DNA of 64,000 nt, from assembly GCA_022393335.1 (NCBI GenBank), contig JAJEKB010021087.1, positions 807,435 through 871,434 on the forward strand, read 5' to 3'. Within the stretch, counting starts at the first letter, position 1; each line of letters opens with the position of its first letter. Below the pieces are notes generated by a model, which saw only the letters and a list, made by a program, of their open reading frames with translations, did no database searches and was not told the origin of the DNA. The stretch is from Macrotrachela quadricornifera. Its lineage: Eukaryota; Rotifera; Eurotatoria; Philodinida; Philodinidae. Of the stretch, positions 12,386-23,641 are shown in pieces. Made by a program: the position numbers and the translations under genes.

Positions 12386-14320
12386 CAGGGTGGACCGAAA
12401 GCCAGTTTACCGAAGAAAAAATTGAATATCTCGATTACGGCTAGGCCAATCGGGCTGATTTTTTTACCACAGTTAGAGACGGATATAAGGATCATTTTCA
12501 TCCTAAACAAGGTTAGGCAAACTCTTTGTCAAGTAGTACTATTGGCATCAACAAAAAAAATTTACTCTTTTACATATATGCAAAAATAATATAGAATGAA
12601 CAAAAACTATTTAACTAAAAGAAAGTATAATTAATTCTCTGAATGTGTATCAGTCACGTGTTGATCATTCATACAATGTTTGTCCCTTTATTTTTCTTCC
12701 TTTGTTCTGCTAGTTCAGGCGGATAGTTATCGCAAAATATACCTCTTTTTCTTCCTACGCTACTGGTCGTATTTATACATCATTTCTGTCTACACTTATT
12801 TGTTTTCATCCCTTCAGTCTTTTTCTCGTGTGTTCTTCATATTCGATCTTACATCCATCGTATAACTTTCTTGTGTGCTTATTCGTTTGATAAAAAATGC
12901 AGCGAAATATGACAAGAGAACAAAGAATCTTTGTCCTCAAACAATGGTGGACAACTGGAAAAACGTATAAAACAGTAAGTGAAGCTTTTCAAAATCAATT
13001 TCCTAACGACAAAATACCATCCAGACAAGCAATTCATAAACTTGCAAAGAAGTTTGATGAACTAGGCAGTGTGGATGACGCACCGCGAAGTGGAAGACCG
13101 TCAACAGCACAAAATGAAGAAAATATTGAACGTGTGTCTGAAACTTTCCGTCTTAGTCCACAAACATCTCAACGACGTGCATCAAATGAACTTGAAATTT
13201 CACGTACAGTCTTACGACATATTATGAAACATCTCAAATTAAAGTTATATAAACCACGATTATTGCAAGCTTTGAATGAAGATGATCCAGATCGACGAGT
13301 AGAGTTTTGTGAATGGATTACAAATTCTATAGAAGAAGATTTAACTGTAATAGATCGAATACTATAGACGGACGAGGCTATTTTTCAAATGAATGATCGA
13401 GTTAACAGACACAACTGTGTATATTGGAGTGATACAAATCCACACCTTTTCATCGAACAAGAACTCAATGCACCATCTGTAGTTGTTTGGGGAGGAATTT
13501 GGTCTCACGGTGTTATTGGTCCATATTTCTTCGATGATACTGTTACATCACAAAATTATATTCAAATGTTGAAGAATACTATCGTGCCACAACTTCAAGC
13601 ACATCCAGCCTACCCAACAATGATCTGGCAACAAGATGGTGCACCACCGCATTATGGTAAAGTGGTACGAGATTTTTTAGATGACACGTTTGTAGATTGG
13701 ATTGGTCGTCGAGGAACTATCGAATGGCCGCCACGTTCTCCTGATTTAACGCCTTGTGATTTTTCGTTATGGGGGATCGTCAAGGATCATGTTTACGCAC
13801 AAAAGCCTCGTAATATAACTCATATGAAATCTTTAATTGAACAAGAATTTGCATCGCTCAATACTAATATTGAATTATGTCAAGCAATATGCCGATCTGT
13901 AGCTGACCGTTGTCAGATGTGTTTGAACAATGGAGGCAAACAGTTTGAACACTTATGTTAGATCGAAGAACATAGACAAATTTATTCATTTTTGCATGAT
14001 AGTGTTTCTTTTTCTAATATTAATAAAGAATTATAACATGCATTCGAGAAGAATAAAGGAATAAGAGCGAACACTTTTTGCATTAATTTGATAAAATGGT
14101 TTTTGTGCATTCTATATTATTTTTGCATATATGTAAGAGAGTAAATTTTTTTTGTTGATGCCAATAGTACTACTTGACAAAGAGTTTGCCTAACCTTGTT
14201 TAGGATGAAAATGATCCTTATATCCGTCTCTAACTGTGGTAAAAAAATCAGCCCGATTGGCCTAGCCGTAATCGAGATATTCAATTTTTTCTTCGGTAAA
14301 CTGACTTTCGGTCCACCCTG
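12386..14320 (+). mobile_element. Tc1/mariner element with 213-bp TIRs, nearly intact
   Basis: 1935-bp element flanked by TA at 12384-12385 and 14321-14322. Left TIR 12386-12598 and right TIR 14108-14320 differ at only two positions that I can see. Ends read CAGGGTGGACCGAAAG. It carries one transposase gene (12897-13961) interrupted by a single nonsense codon. The near-identity of the TIRs indicates recent insertion. Probably an autonomous or very recently inactivated member of the group that produced the related MITEs elsewhere in the window. Confidence 0.92.
12897..13961 (+). pseudogene. Tc1/mariner transposase, one internal stop
   Basis: 354 sense codons in one frame with an in-frame TAG at 13365-13367. 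N-terminal helix-turn-helix domain (about residues 1-110: TREQRIFVLKQWW, GSVDDAPRSGRPST) binds the TIRs. The catalytic domain has TDEAIFQ (first Asp, base 13371), IWQQDGAPPH (second Asp) and WPPRSPDLTPCDFSLWG (third Asp). Spacing between the second and third Asp is about 40 residues by my count, longer than DD34D mariner. The stop directly precedes the first catalytic TDEA block, so the product as written would lack all catalytic residues. No frameshifts. The one stop could be a sequencing error, a recent mutation or a readthrough site. The 3' end (LCQAICRSVADRCQMCLNNGG) is complete. Confidence 0.88.
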
Positions 14321-14322
14321 TA

Positions 14323-15495
14323 TATTTACTTACTCTTAACCTCAAAACTGACTCGAAATTTCAAGTCGATACCTTCGACAACCCGTCAAACAGTTTTCTT
14401 ATAAAACATCATAGATTTCAAATATTAATCCAGGCGACACCATTTTTCTATTGGGGTGAAGACACAAACACGTGGACAATCTTTGGAAACAAACATATCT
14501 GCAAAACTACAGACTTATTTTATACGATATGATCCATGCTTCAATTCGGGAGACAAATTGTTATTATCTTAACAAAAACCTTCTGCAGTCAAAAATTCAT
14601 ATAAAAATTTTTACAAAAACTAATACTATCGATCGATTTCTCGATCTGAACAATCTTTCATCAAACTTTATAAAGAATCACTATTTTTAAAAAAATATTT
14701 TTTTGCATTAAAAATTTTTCAAAATCATAAAAGAACCGAGCGTGCCTTTCGATTCCTCGACCCCGAAAACCTTTGATCAGACTTTATAAGAAAATCATTA
14801 TTTCCTTAAAAAAAGCCGTTTTTAGCAAAAAAAAATTATTCGGAAAAATTGAAAAACTAATAGTGCCATTCGGTTCCCCGACCAAGAAAATCTTTGATCA
14901 TACGTTAAGCGTTGAGTTGACCGTGAAGTGTGATTGTTTTATCGATTTTTCTAAGAACATGTTTTTTTGACCTTTGACGCTGACGACAAGCAAGCAGGCA
15001 GTTAAACTATTTTTTTCATATAACCCTCTCTGCAGGCGAGGAAATATGAAGTGTTTTTGACCTTAACACAAACAGACAAAGTATTTTTTTTCATATGACC
15101 CTCCTTACAGTCGAGGGAATAATTATAAGTTGCCTCATTGACAACAGATTATGATGAAAGATATGCAAAGTTCTCTTGAATTCCTAATTTATCTGACGGG
15201 TTCCTTAAGCAACGACGAAACGCGTCGTATATAGCTTGGAATTCGTTCATTAAAAACCTCACCCTCAAGATACTATTATGGATATGGAAGATATCATTAA
15301 CTGATTGCGTGATCGAATACCCATGCATTTAGCCCATCAATCTTTTTGAACGCAAAAAAATAAAAAATAAAATTTACCATTTTTATTGAGAATTGTTATT
15401 GCTTGATTAATGATAAAAAATAAAGAAAAGAAAAAGATGAATTCTTCATTTTAAAATGCTATTTGTTTTATTCAAGGTGTGAAGTCTCGTACACA
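14323..15495. repeat. Dispersed repeat sequence, no gene
   Basis: About 14640-14930 holds three imperfect tandem copies (period near 118 bp) of a unit containing CTTTGATCAGACTTTATAA. About 14990-15120 holds two copies of a TTTTTTTCATATGACCCTC...TCGAGGGAAT block. Both motifs recur at about 23430-23590 and 25290-25580, so this is an interspersed repeat family. No coding potential or TIRs identified. Confidence 0.55.
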
Positions 15496-16137
15496 TTAAT
15501 TATCAATGTGCTTAAGATGCACATTCATATCCCTCTGCAGATACACCTCAACATAATAAGGTAGAGGACGACTGGAATCGAATTTACTAAAGTCCATCTT
15601 CAAGGTGTGTCTTGCCTCTTCAGATGGATTGATAAATACGATTCTCCAAGTATTAATTGGATTGTCTTCTTGGCCAGTGACACCATGCTGTACGTGAAAG
15701 ACGGGTTGCTGTTGCGGTACTTGCATTGGCTTCCAATCAATAAAGTTTTCGTCTCTCTTTCCAATAAACGTAACCAACTGATTAGCATCATCGAGAAACA
15801 CTTCTTCAAGTACGTTGTCGAATACGTTTGGATTCAGAAACTGACACTGAATAGTCCATCTGATGAATGCATTGGCATTCAACTGACGATGTGTCTTGGC
15901 ATCCTTAACAATACTACCTAGAAATGTGACTGGATCAGCTGCCTTTTTCCTCTCCATATCCCAGAGCTGTGTTCTGGTCATACGAGTTGGAGGTTCAGTT
16001 ACATAGTTTTTACTAAGAACAGCATTGATATCAATATCATCAAGAGTTAGGGCTAGGTTGCTTGGATCATTCCATGCATTTTCGAATACACACTTTGCTT
16101 CAGATAGGTTCATCGTAGGCAAAACAGATGAAGACAT
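15496..16137 (-). CDS. Intact single-exon orphan protein, 213 aa
   Basis: I do not recognise this protein. It begins MSSSVLPTMNLSEAK and ends NVHLKHIDN. It is soluble, with no signal peptide or membrane segment and mixed alpha/beta composition. Features: an acidic, helical N-terminus (residues 1-50), a Lys/Arg-rich helix around RTQLWDMERKKAADP, a region with RWTIQCQFLNPNVFDNV, a Gln-rich turn PQQQPVF and a conserved-looking C-terminal half (TWRIVFINPSEEARHTL). The frame is clean from ATG to TAA, a AATAAA-type signal (TTTATT on the plus strand) lies about 25 bp beyond the stop, and codon use is not repeat-like. It stands alone between a repeat field and a 3.3-kb transposon. It could be a lineage-specific host gene or cargo of an unrecognised element. 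Confidence 0.75.
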   Translation of the reverse strand: MSSSVLPTMNLSEAKCVFENAWNDPSNLALTLDDIDINAVLSKNYVTEPPTRMTRTQLWDMERKKAADPVTFLGSIVKDAKTHRQLNANAFIRWTIQCQFLNPNVFDNVLEEVFLDDANQLVTFIGKRDENFIDWKPMQVPQQQPVFHVQHGVTGQEDNPINTWRIVFINPSEEARHTLKMDFSKFDSSRPLPYYVEVYLQRDMNVHLKHIDN

Positions 16138-16739
16138 TGCGCTTGTTTTAATTAATATTTTTATTTGCTAAATTAAAAAGCGATTCTTATAGGAAACTAC
16201 ATTGTTGTTTTAATGAAAGACACATGCCAGACTCTTCAAAAAAGAAACTCTAAAGTAACACTTTAGCGACATTTCCTAGCAGTTTTGCGTTTTTTTTGGG
16301 TCGAAATCAAACCCATAGACCTACAATAAACCATGGGCTTGAGGTCATGCCCCATGGGCACTTGTGAAAAAATCTGACCGGCCCAGCTCACTCATGGTTT
16401 TTGTTTTAGAAATTTTCGGCCCATGAGCAGAGTTGGAATGGGCTTGACCTAGCCCATTCGAACCCGTTACCTATGTACATATATAAATAAATATTTGAAA
16501 TAAAAGAGCAGAGTTTGAAGAAACTAATCATATCCAAATCCAACCAATTTGGTGAGTTTCGATATCTAATCCCAACCCAAACTCAAACGGTTAGGATTTG
16601 GTGGATGTCCAATCGAGAGAAAGTAAATCATGCATGAGTATTATTTCATCCAAAAAAAGTATCGATCATGATATTTCATATGAATGATGACGAATCTATA
16701 CTGTACTCTCGTTGATCTCGAAAATATACACACATGGTA
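16138..16739. other. Intergenic, short palindromic repeat
   Basis: Upstream region of the orphan gene. About 16290-16470 has repeated CCCATGGGC/GGCCCATGAGC/GGGCTTGACC motifs in both orientations, which look like a decayed inverted-repeat element. Nothing else recognised. No promoter could be assigned. Confidence 0.35.
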
Positions 16740-17600
16740 CTCTGAAAAAAAAATAGAAGTTTGACAGTACTATATAATGGTTCTCAAATACGTACAGAAC
16801 CATTTTTTGGTTCTGAATGAAAATATGAAACTTTTAAAGGTTCTGACACATAATTCTGAACCATAGATAGTTCCGTACAGTTATTTTGAACTATAAACGG
16901 TTCTGTGAAAAAAGGACTGAACCTCAAAAGGTCTTTTTACGTAACAATCTAGAACCACGAAGGGTTCTCTCTGCTAATACAGAACTGATAAATGTTATTC
17001 AACTGAAAGCTGCTGAACCCTATGGGTTCTGTTCGGTTATAACGAACTTGTTTATGGTCTTTTACAAAATGATTGGCTGAAAGGTGAAAAAGTTCAGTCT
17101 GACAGTGCTAAATCTTATGTGCTTCTGTTGCTCTATGATGAGATAGAGAAAGTTCTCTATGTGATTTTATTGAACGGTGAAAACTTCGTCGTCGAACAAC
17201 AAACTTTAGAAGCGTCTATCTATTATTATTTGAGTTTAACTGACGTTTTGTCAGGGAAAAAACATGGCACTATACGGAAATTATGTGGTTTCGTGGAACT
17301 TTAGTATGCTTTTTAGGTTTCGTGAAATGTTACTATATCTCATAAGGTATTGTATGAATCGACGGAATCCTAATAGAGTTCCCTAATCTTATAGGTTTTG
17401 TGTAAAACTCTTACAAATTTTTCGAGCCTTACAGCTTTCGCAGTATACCTTGTAAAAGTATTGCAGTCAAAGGTTTCACACTAATCTTTTTCTCGTCTCA
17501 TCTAAAATATAGATAAATGTCAATCTATCAGAAACTCGACGGATCTGACTTCGTTCGTCTATTTATCTATCTACATTTACTCTGTAATCAATTTTGGATA

Positions 17601-18356
17601 TTAACCCTTGGGTGCCGGGCGTGGTATATTTACCACCTCAGATTTTGAGAAATACTCGAAATAGTATTTATACCACTCGAGCCACTAAAGGGTTAAAGTA
17701 ATAAATAATAATTTATTTAGCAGTCTGCATAATGCTTGTTAATGTTCTATTTGCATAATGGGCGATTTTATCCTATTTATCCAAAAGCTTAAATAAAAAA
17801 AGTTTAGGGTGAAACCATGGGAAGCCTACCAATTTTGAAAAAGTTTTATTTCGATGAGAATCCAATGAAAAAGTGCCTTTTTGTCCGATGTTTTCGTCGT
17901 ATTAGGTGGGTAGTCGATGAAAAATAGTTGTGGAATAGGTTTAGCTTTCATGAATACTGCAATGGGAGAGGTCTACGAAATTCTTTCAGAACATTCATGT
18001 ATTTTGTGGGAATCACAGTACATCAAAGTCGCTTTTCTGATAGGAAAAATGCATAGATGTACCTAAAAAGAATCGTCAATCTCGACTAGGGATGTACAGC
18101 TCACACTCATAAGCGCTCATATGAGCGTGAGCGCTATACCGCTCATGCTCTCGCTCATAGGAGCACTCATGAGCGTGAGCGTTTTCGTTTTTGGATAACC
18201 TTAAATATAAAAACTACTCCATTCCTATTTTTCATCGACTACCTACTTGATGCGCCGAAAAAATCGGCTTAAGAAGAACTTTTTCAAAAAGTGGTAGGCT
18301 TCCCATGGTTTCACCCTTTATTTTTTTCAAAAACAAACTCGGCACTAAAGGGTTAA
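17601..18356. mobile_element. Nested piggyBac-like MITEs and foldback
   Basis: TTAACCCTTGGGTGCCGG at 17601 pairs with the inverse (CACTAAAGGGTTAA) at both 17693-17696 and 18353-18356. The ends therefore fit piggyBac-type TTAA/CCCT termini, giving an 88-bp mini-element and a larger one. Inside lies a foldback at about 17809-18321. Its arms begin AGGGTGAAACCATGGGAAG and share GTAGTCGATGAAAAATAG, and its loop (18098-18185) is packed with GCTCATGAGC palindromes. No ORF. Confidence 0.65.
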
Positions 18357-19229
18357 AGTACTACTTTGAGACTTCATAACTGTCTATGTTAAGTTTGTCA
18401 TTGTGCTGATATGGAACGTTTCATTTATGTAACAATCACATCTTTTTCTTCTCAGAATCTTTGAATGCTTTAATGTTTCGCCGAAAGAAACTGATTCATA
18501 TAACTAAAAAACACTGGTAACAGGTATCACTTGATTCGCTAATATTAGTGATTGATGGGTCATATGACCGTTAATATTCAGTTGAAATTCTTTCTCTTAA
18601 CGTACAACTTGCTTAAAATTAAGTGAATAAGTGGGTAGTGTAAGGGTAGTACTATTCTACTCAATTTTTCTCGATCGAGAAAGATCTATTTTGCAAAAAG
18701 AATAATCTTTTTTTTATACAACTTGTCTAAAGTTTTCAGGGTCGAGGAATTCAAATCTGTGCTTAAATTTTCGAAATTTTGAGTTATCCTTTTTCAATCA
18801 GTAAGGACTACTTTGTGCAAATAATAATTTCTTTTTCTAAAACTTGACCGAAACTTTTCCATATTGTGGAATCTAAATCTATATACGATTTTTCAAACTC
18901 TTCGGGTGGCCATTTTTTCAAGTCCGACAACCTCAAATTTGATCGACAACTGTTATTTTTGTAAAAAGACATTTCCTGACTGAGAAAAATTAACTTCTAC
19001 AATATTACCCTCACATCAAACATTCATGCGCTTAATTTTCAGAAAATTATCTGTTAAGAGAAAAAAAATTAAACCTCGCATTAACACTTAACCGATCTAT
19101 TAACCGTTGGTATTAACGAATTAAGCTATACCAGTCACCCTTTCTTTATTAATATTAATGATTAAGCCATTGTTCCGTGCTTAACATGCAATTAATGTAA
19201 ATGGTCCGATATTATTGAAGCCGTCCTAG

Positions 19230-19890
19230 CATCGATACAGGGATACAGATATAGATATAGCGGAATAGACCAATATTTAGCGAGACAGACATAGATTTCT
19301 AGGATACATTAAGGAAATAGATTGGTGGATTACATTAAGGAATTAAACTAAGGAGATAGATGCAGATTTAGGGATACATTTAGGAGACTAATTAAGGAAT
19401 TAGACTGACGAGATACGTTAAAGAATGTGACTAAGGGATAGACATAGATTTAGGAGATAGATTAAGGGAATAGGTCAAGCAGCTAGGTTAAATAGTTAGA
19501 TCAATGGGTTAGGATAAGAAATTAGAATAAGGAGATAAAATAAGGGATTAGATTAAGGTATTAGAATAAGGGAATAGAGTTAGGGATTCGGATAAGGGGA
19601 TAAAATAAGGAATTAGAATAAGGAGACAGCGTAATGGATGGGGATAGAATAAGAAGTTGAGATAAGGAATCAGAATAATGGGATAAAGTAGGGGATTCGG
19701 ATACGGGGATAGATTAAGGAGTTAGGACAAGGGGATAGAATAAAGAGTTAGATATAGATGTAATAGGATAAGGATGGGAGTAAGGGGTTAAGGATAGACA
19801 TAGAGGCAAAGTATACAAATAAGGAGTTAGATATAGGAATAAGGGGTAAGGATAGATGTAGGGGTTTAGTATAGGCATAAAGGTTATAGA
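19230..19890. repeat. Degenerate GATA/TTAAGG satellite
   Basis: Loose tandem array of 10-20 bp units of the type GGGATAGA, TTAAGGAATTAG, AATAAGG. It lies inside the 16740-20090 element. A short array of the reverse complement (CTTAATCCCTTATTCTACC) is found at about 50790-50895 inside the hAT element, linking the two elements. Confidence 0.65.
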
Positions 19891-20092
19891 TACATATGAG
19901 GGTGATGAACCTTCTCAGTATACACTTATTTGTGCTGAGCTGAACCATTTTCTCTATATAAATGTGAACGATTTTGCTAGTTTCGCACAGAACCATCTTT
20001 TAGACAGGACCATCCAGCGAGGGTTCCGTACAGTATCAAAGAGCAGAACCCATAAAAATGGTTCTGTCAAACTCCTATTTTTTTTCAGAGTA

Positions 20093-21465
20093 CTATGGTT
20101 GAAATTAGATGAATTTAATACTTATAACTTCTGAGCCGCTATGAGGAATGATACAACCTCTTTTTTATTGAAACATGTATTGTTTTAAAGGATAAGGAGA
20201 ATTATATCATTTGTGTCTTTGGTTGATGTAAGAATGATGAACAGAAAAAAAAATATCAACGCAGTTCTCTTATGTCTATATAGTGTTTTGTTCTTACTGG
20301 GATAAAACAGATGTCTGTAATAATAAACTAACTTGAATATGGATATACGTACCTTGTATTATTTGTGGAAATAAAACGCTGCGTTATTTGATATGGTAGC
20401 TTCACAAAATGATACTCATCATAAAATACGGTACGATTATAATATATAAACGGCTTGCCAATATGACAGAAAAGAAACACGAATCAATGAAGTATGAATG
20501 CATGAGCGAAGAATAGTAAATAGCCATTATATTCCTCTCTCCAACACGCACCACATACGGGGTAGTCATGTGAAAAGAAACGAAATTTCACATTGATTAT
20601 GTATGTAAGCATAGAAATGCATTTCTATACCTAATCTGTTTTCTTCAAAAGTTCTACATAGAAAATGTTAAAACGACTTACAACATAACATTGGAAGATC
20701 ATATTACGATACCTACTTAAAGTAGATTATAGCATGAAAACAACTTAAAAACAATAAAAGGTTTTTTAGAAAAAAAAATTTTTTTGACAATAAAAATAAA
20801 TCTTTATGAATGATATGATGTAATTTACTTGCACAACAGTTTACAGAAAACGTCACATTAAATTCAACAAATTCAAAAATATTAATATTATATGTGGGCA
20901 AAATCAGTCAAAACGGGTCATATACCCTTTTCATTTAGCTTTATTTTTTTTTACAAGGACGATTCTTTTGAATAAGTTCTTTTAGCATAAACATGTGTAA
21001 AAATACTGACTCTTTCAGACATCATTTTATTAAAAATTAATTAGTTAAAAAATGAGTGAATATATCCCTAATTATATGAGAAAAAAAATCAAAAACTTTC
21101 AGAGTAGACTCTATTCTACGAACTAGATCAATGGTAAAATTTTCAGCAGAATCAGATTCCAAAACTTTCCCTCATAAAAGTGGAAATTTTTTGAAAAATC
21201 TAGACATGTTCAGAAAAACTTTGGAAAATGATTTTGTAGGTTTAGGAACTGCCTACAGAATGTAATATTTAGTTTTGAAAAATATTGAATCACTTCGAAG
21301 CTTTGTTAAACGCAACTGCACGAAGTGAAAATCAATGTCTTTTATGAAGTCACATCGCTAACAGTAGGTTTTTTTAGTGATAATTCTTTCGAACAAAGAT
21401 GTCTAAGGCTGATTTTTTTAAGGCATGTAGAAAAAGTCAACATACGCATAAGGTATAAAAACTAC
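20093..21465. other. Intergenic, nothing recognised
   Basis: AT-rich sequence with short open frames only. I see no conserved protein, RNA gene or TIR pair here. Confidence 0.5.
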
Positions 21466-21655
21466 ACTCTAAAAAAATAACTGCTTCACCGAACCTAAAA
21501 AGGATCTTCGCCTGGCATACAAAAAGATCCTTTTTTGGTTCTATAGAAAATGAGGTTTCATATGAAACCTTTCTGGAACAGGTGCGGAAAAGGTTTCGCT
21601 CGTATGGATTCACACCGAGATAGTTCCAAAAATGGCATTTTGTCATTTAAAACCA
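21466..21655. mobile_element. Fragment related to the 16740 element
   Basis: Begins CACTCTAAAAAAATAACTG, similar to the CTCTGAAAAAAAAATAG end at 16740, followed by AACC...GGATC and GGTTC palindromes. No matching right end was found; probably truncated. Confidence 0.35.
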
Positions 21656-21665
21656 TTTTTATTAT

Positions 21666-21865
21666 CTAAAACTACCGTTTCTAACAGCTGAACGTCATTT
21701 TGAAGCAAAAAATAACCAAAAATGAACTTTTTAAAGGGCATCAAAGCGATATCAAGTGCATTTAGTACCAAACACACGAAAATATGTTTTATACTCTTTA
21801 AGAAAGTCCCTTCTGCTATTTTTTGCTTTAAAAGCACGTTGAGCTGTTAGAAACGGTAGTATTGG
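21666..21865. mobile_element. 200-bp palindromic MITE
   Basis: Left arm CTAAAACTACCGTTTCTAAC at 21666 and right arm GTTAGAAACGGTAGTATTGG ending at 21865 are inverted, with the similarity continuing inward (GAAGCAAAAAATA / TATTTTTTGCTTTA). No coding capacity. Confidence 0.75.
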
Positions 21866-22130
21866 ATAACAATCAATGCATGTTTATGAAGGTATTTTAT
21901 TAAGTTGAGATGATCATAATCGATTTGTTTATGTCACAATTTGTACTCACCACACGAATGAAACATTACAAAACAATTACACTTTCATCATCAATACAAT
22001 TTATATCAACATTAGTAAATAGTATTGATTTTGGACCAGTCCAATTAATCAAATAACAGTAACACTTGAAACAATAAATCGTTATGATGAAGCTTTAACT
22101 AAACGAAATAAATTATTTAATGAACATGTT

Positions 22131-23190
22131 CAAGCATAAAAAAAATTATGGAAATCTGGTATTGATATTGACACCAATAGAAAAATCAGTCATTTGTATT
22201 ACCAAGAATTATATTTGATACACATAGAGATGGTCAAAATGATACAGTTATAGCAATATTTTCAAGAGCTTTAGATATTGCTCCACATGTTAATAGTTCG
22301 GTGTATTATTTATTATCTAGTTCACGGTGAGGATTGACTGTAAGTATTTCTCAAATATCATTTTTATATTGAGATATAAATCATGATGTTTAGCTATGGT
22401 ATTAGTCCTGGTAGATTAGCATCACAATATTATTTCGATGTAATGTTTTTTGATATGAATTGATAAATATGATATTAATTTAACTTTTCAGATTTGGTTG
22501 TATGATTTCTTAAGGTATATTATGCCTGCTCTTTTACCATTTTATCCATCACTTGCAACTAATATTCTTCGTTATCGATATAATAGTTTAAATGAATCAA
22601 ATAAAATTGCTCGAGTATTTGATTATAATGGATCAATGTTTGCTTGGACAGCGTATGTATTAACTACATAAAAATATACCAAAATAATATATTATGAATT
22701 TTTTTTAGATCATATTTTAGTCGACCACAAATGAAACAAAACAGTTTTTTTTTCTTATTTTTATTAAATTTTTTATTATGGTTGTTGTGATGGTAAAGGT
22801 GGCTGAGAACTTTGTATTGAACAACATATAACCGGTGATGCAGCGGTATCTGTACAAATGTATTGTTATGCTACAAAAGACAATCTTTGGTTAGAAAACA
22901 TTGGTTGATCTTTATTATGTGACATAGCTAAATTTTAGTCTAGTCATGTAACAAAAACGAATAATATAACATATTCAATTGATAAAGCTATGCCAGGTGA
23001 TGCACGGTGTGATAATGATGAAACAAAATGTGGTGATATTGGTGTAAATAATGCAATACAAACAAATGCTATTGCTATTGTATCATTACAATTAGCAAAA
23101 CAAGTTGGACATATGTTTGGATTTGAAATTGATCCAGAATGGGATATAATTGCCAAGAAAATAAAAATTAATTTTAATTATATAAAATAA
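22131..23190 (+). pseudogene. Decayed GH65-type glucosidase (PGGHG/ATHL1-like)
   Basis: Exon-like blocks of a family-65 glycosidase resembling protein-glucosylgalactosylhydroxylysine glucosidase. At 22260-22330: SRALDIAPHVNSSVYYLLSS. At 22391-22460: SYGISPGRLASQYYFDVMFFDM. After a putative intron, at about 22494-22653: IWLYDFLRYIMPALLPFYPS, YNGSMFAWTA. After a second short GT-AG intron (about 22652-22709): YFSRPQMK. Then GELCIEQHITGDAAVSVQMY at about 22805-22865, and a last open block 22982-23190. In the family the EQHITGD block carries the catalytic acid. Several stops (for example within GKGG-stop-ELCIEQ and after WLENIG) and a lost splice donor mark it as dead. Family assignment is from remembered motifs only. 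Confidence 0.65.
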
Positions 23191-23641
23191 CGCTCGTCGC
23201 TGCGACTCGCTTAACCCTCGACTGAGTTCTATTTATCATTATCTCTTACTGGTGGCTAGATTCTACTCTGATAACTATGCTGGATACATGTGCATATATA
23301 CACGGGTTGCTAGTGACAACTGTTCTATAAGATCCAGTCTTTAAACAATTTATTTCATTTAATAAACCCTTCCTTCACCAAAAAAAACTATTTGCAAATT
23401 CTGCAAAACTGATCATGCCATTCAATTTCCCGATCCCGAAAACCTTTGCTAAACGTTAAGCGTCTAGTTGTCCTAAAAGATTTCATTCATTCATGAATTT
23501 TTTCTAAGAACATGATTTTTTTTTTGACATTTCGCCGCCACAAAAATCAAGCTAACAAACTATTTTTTTATTATAAATCCCTTCAGTCGATGGAATACCA
23601 ATAACAATCTTTAATCGGCCCGAACAACCCCATGTTTCAGC
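23191..23641. repeat. Interspersed repeat, no gene
   Basis: Contains the CGATCCCGAAAACCTTTG...CGTTAAGCG block also present at 14755-14915, and TAATCGGCCCGAACAACCCC, which recurs at about 24708 and 24870. Begins with AACGCTCGTC...CGACTCGCT, also seen in variant form at 4929. No coding sequence. Confidence 0.45.

Larger units (their letters stand above)
16740..20090. mobile_element. 3.35-kb non-coding TIR element, TA target
   Basis: Ends CTCTGAAAAAAAAATAGAAG at 16740 and the inverse ...CTATTTTTTTTCAGAG at 20090, flanked on both sides by TA (16738-16739, 20091-20092). TIR similarity includes GTTTGACAG and then GGTTCT-rich subterminal sequence (many AGAACC...GGTTCT palindromes at 16780-17060 and 19990-20065). 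No transposase. It contains a nested TTAA-type MITE (17601-18356) and a degenerate GATA/TTAAGG-type satellite (19230-19890). Probably a non-autonomous DNA element. Confidence 0.75.
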
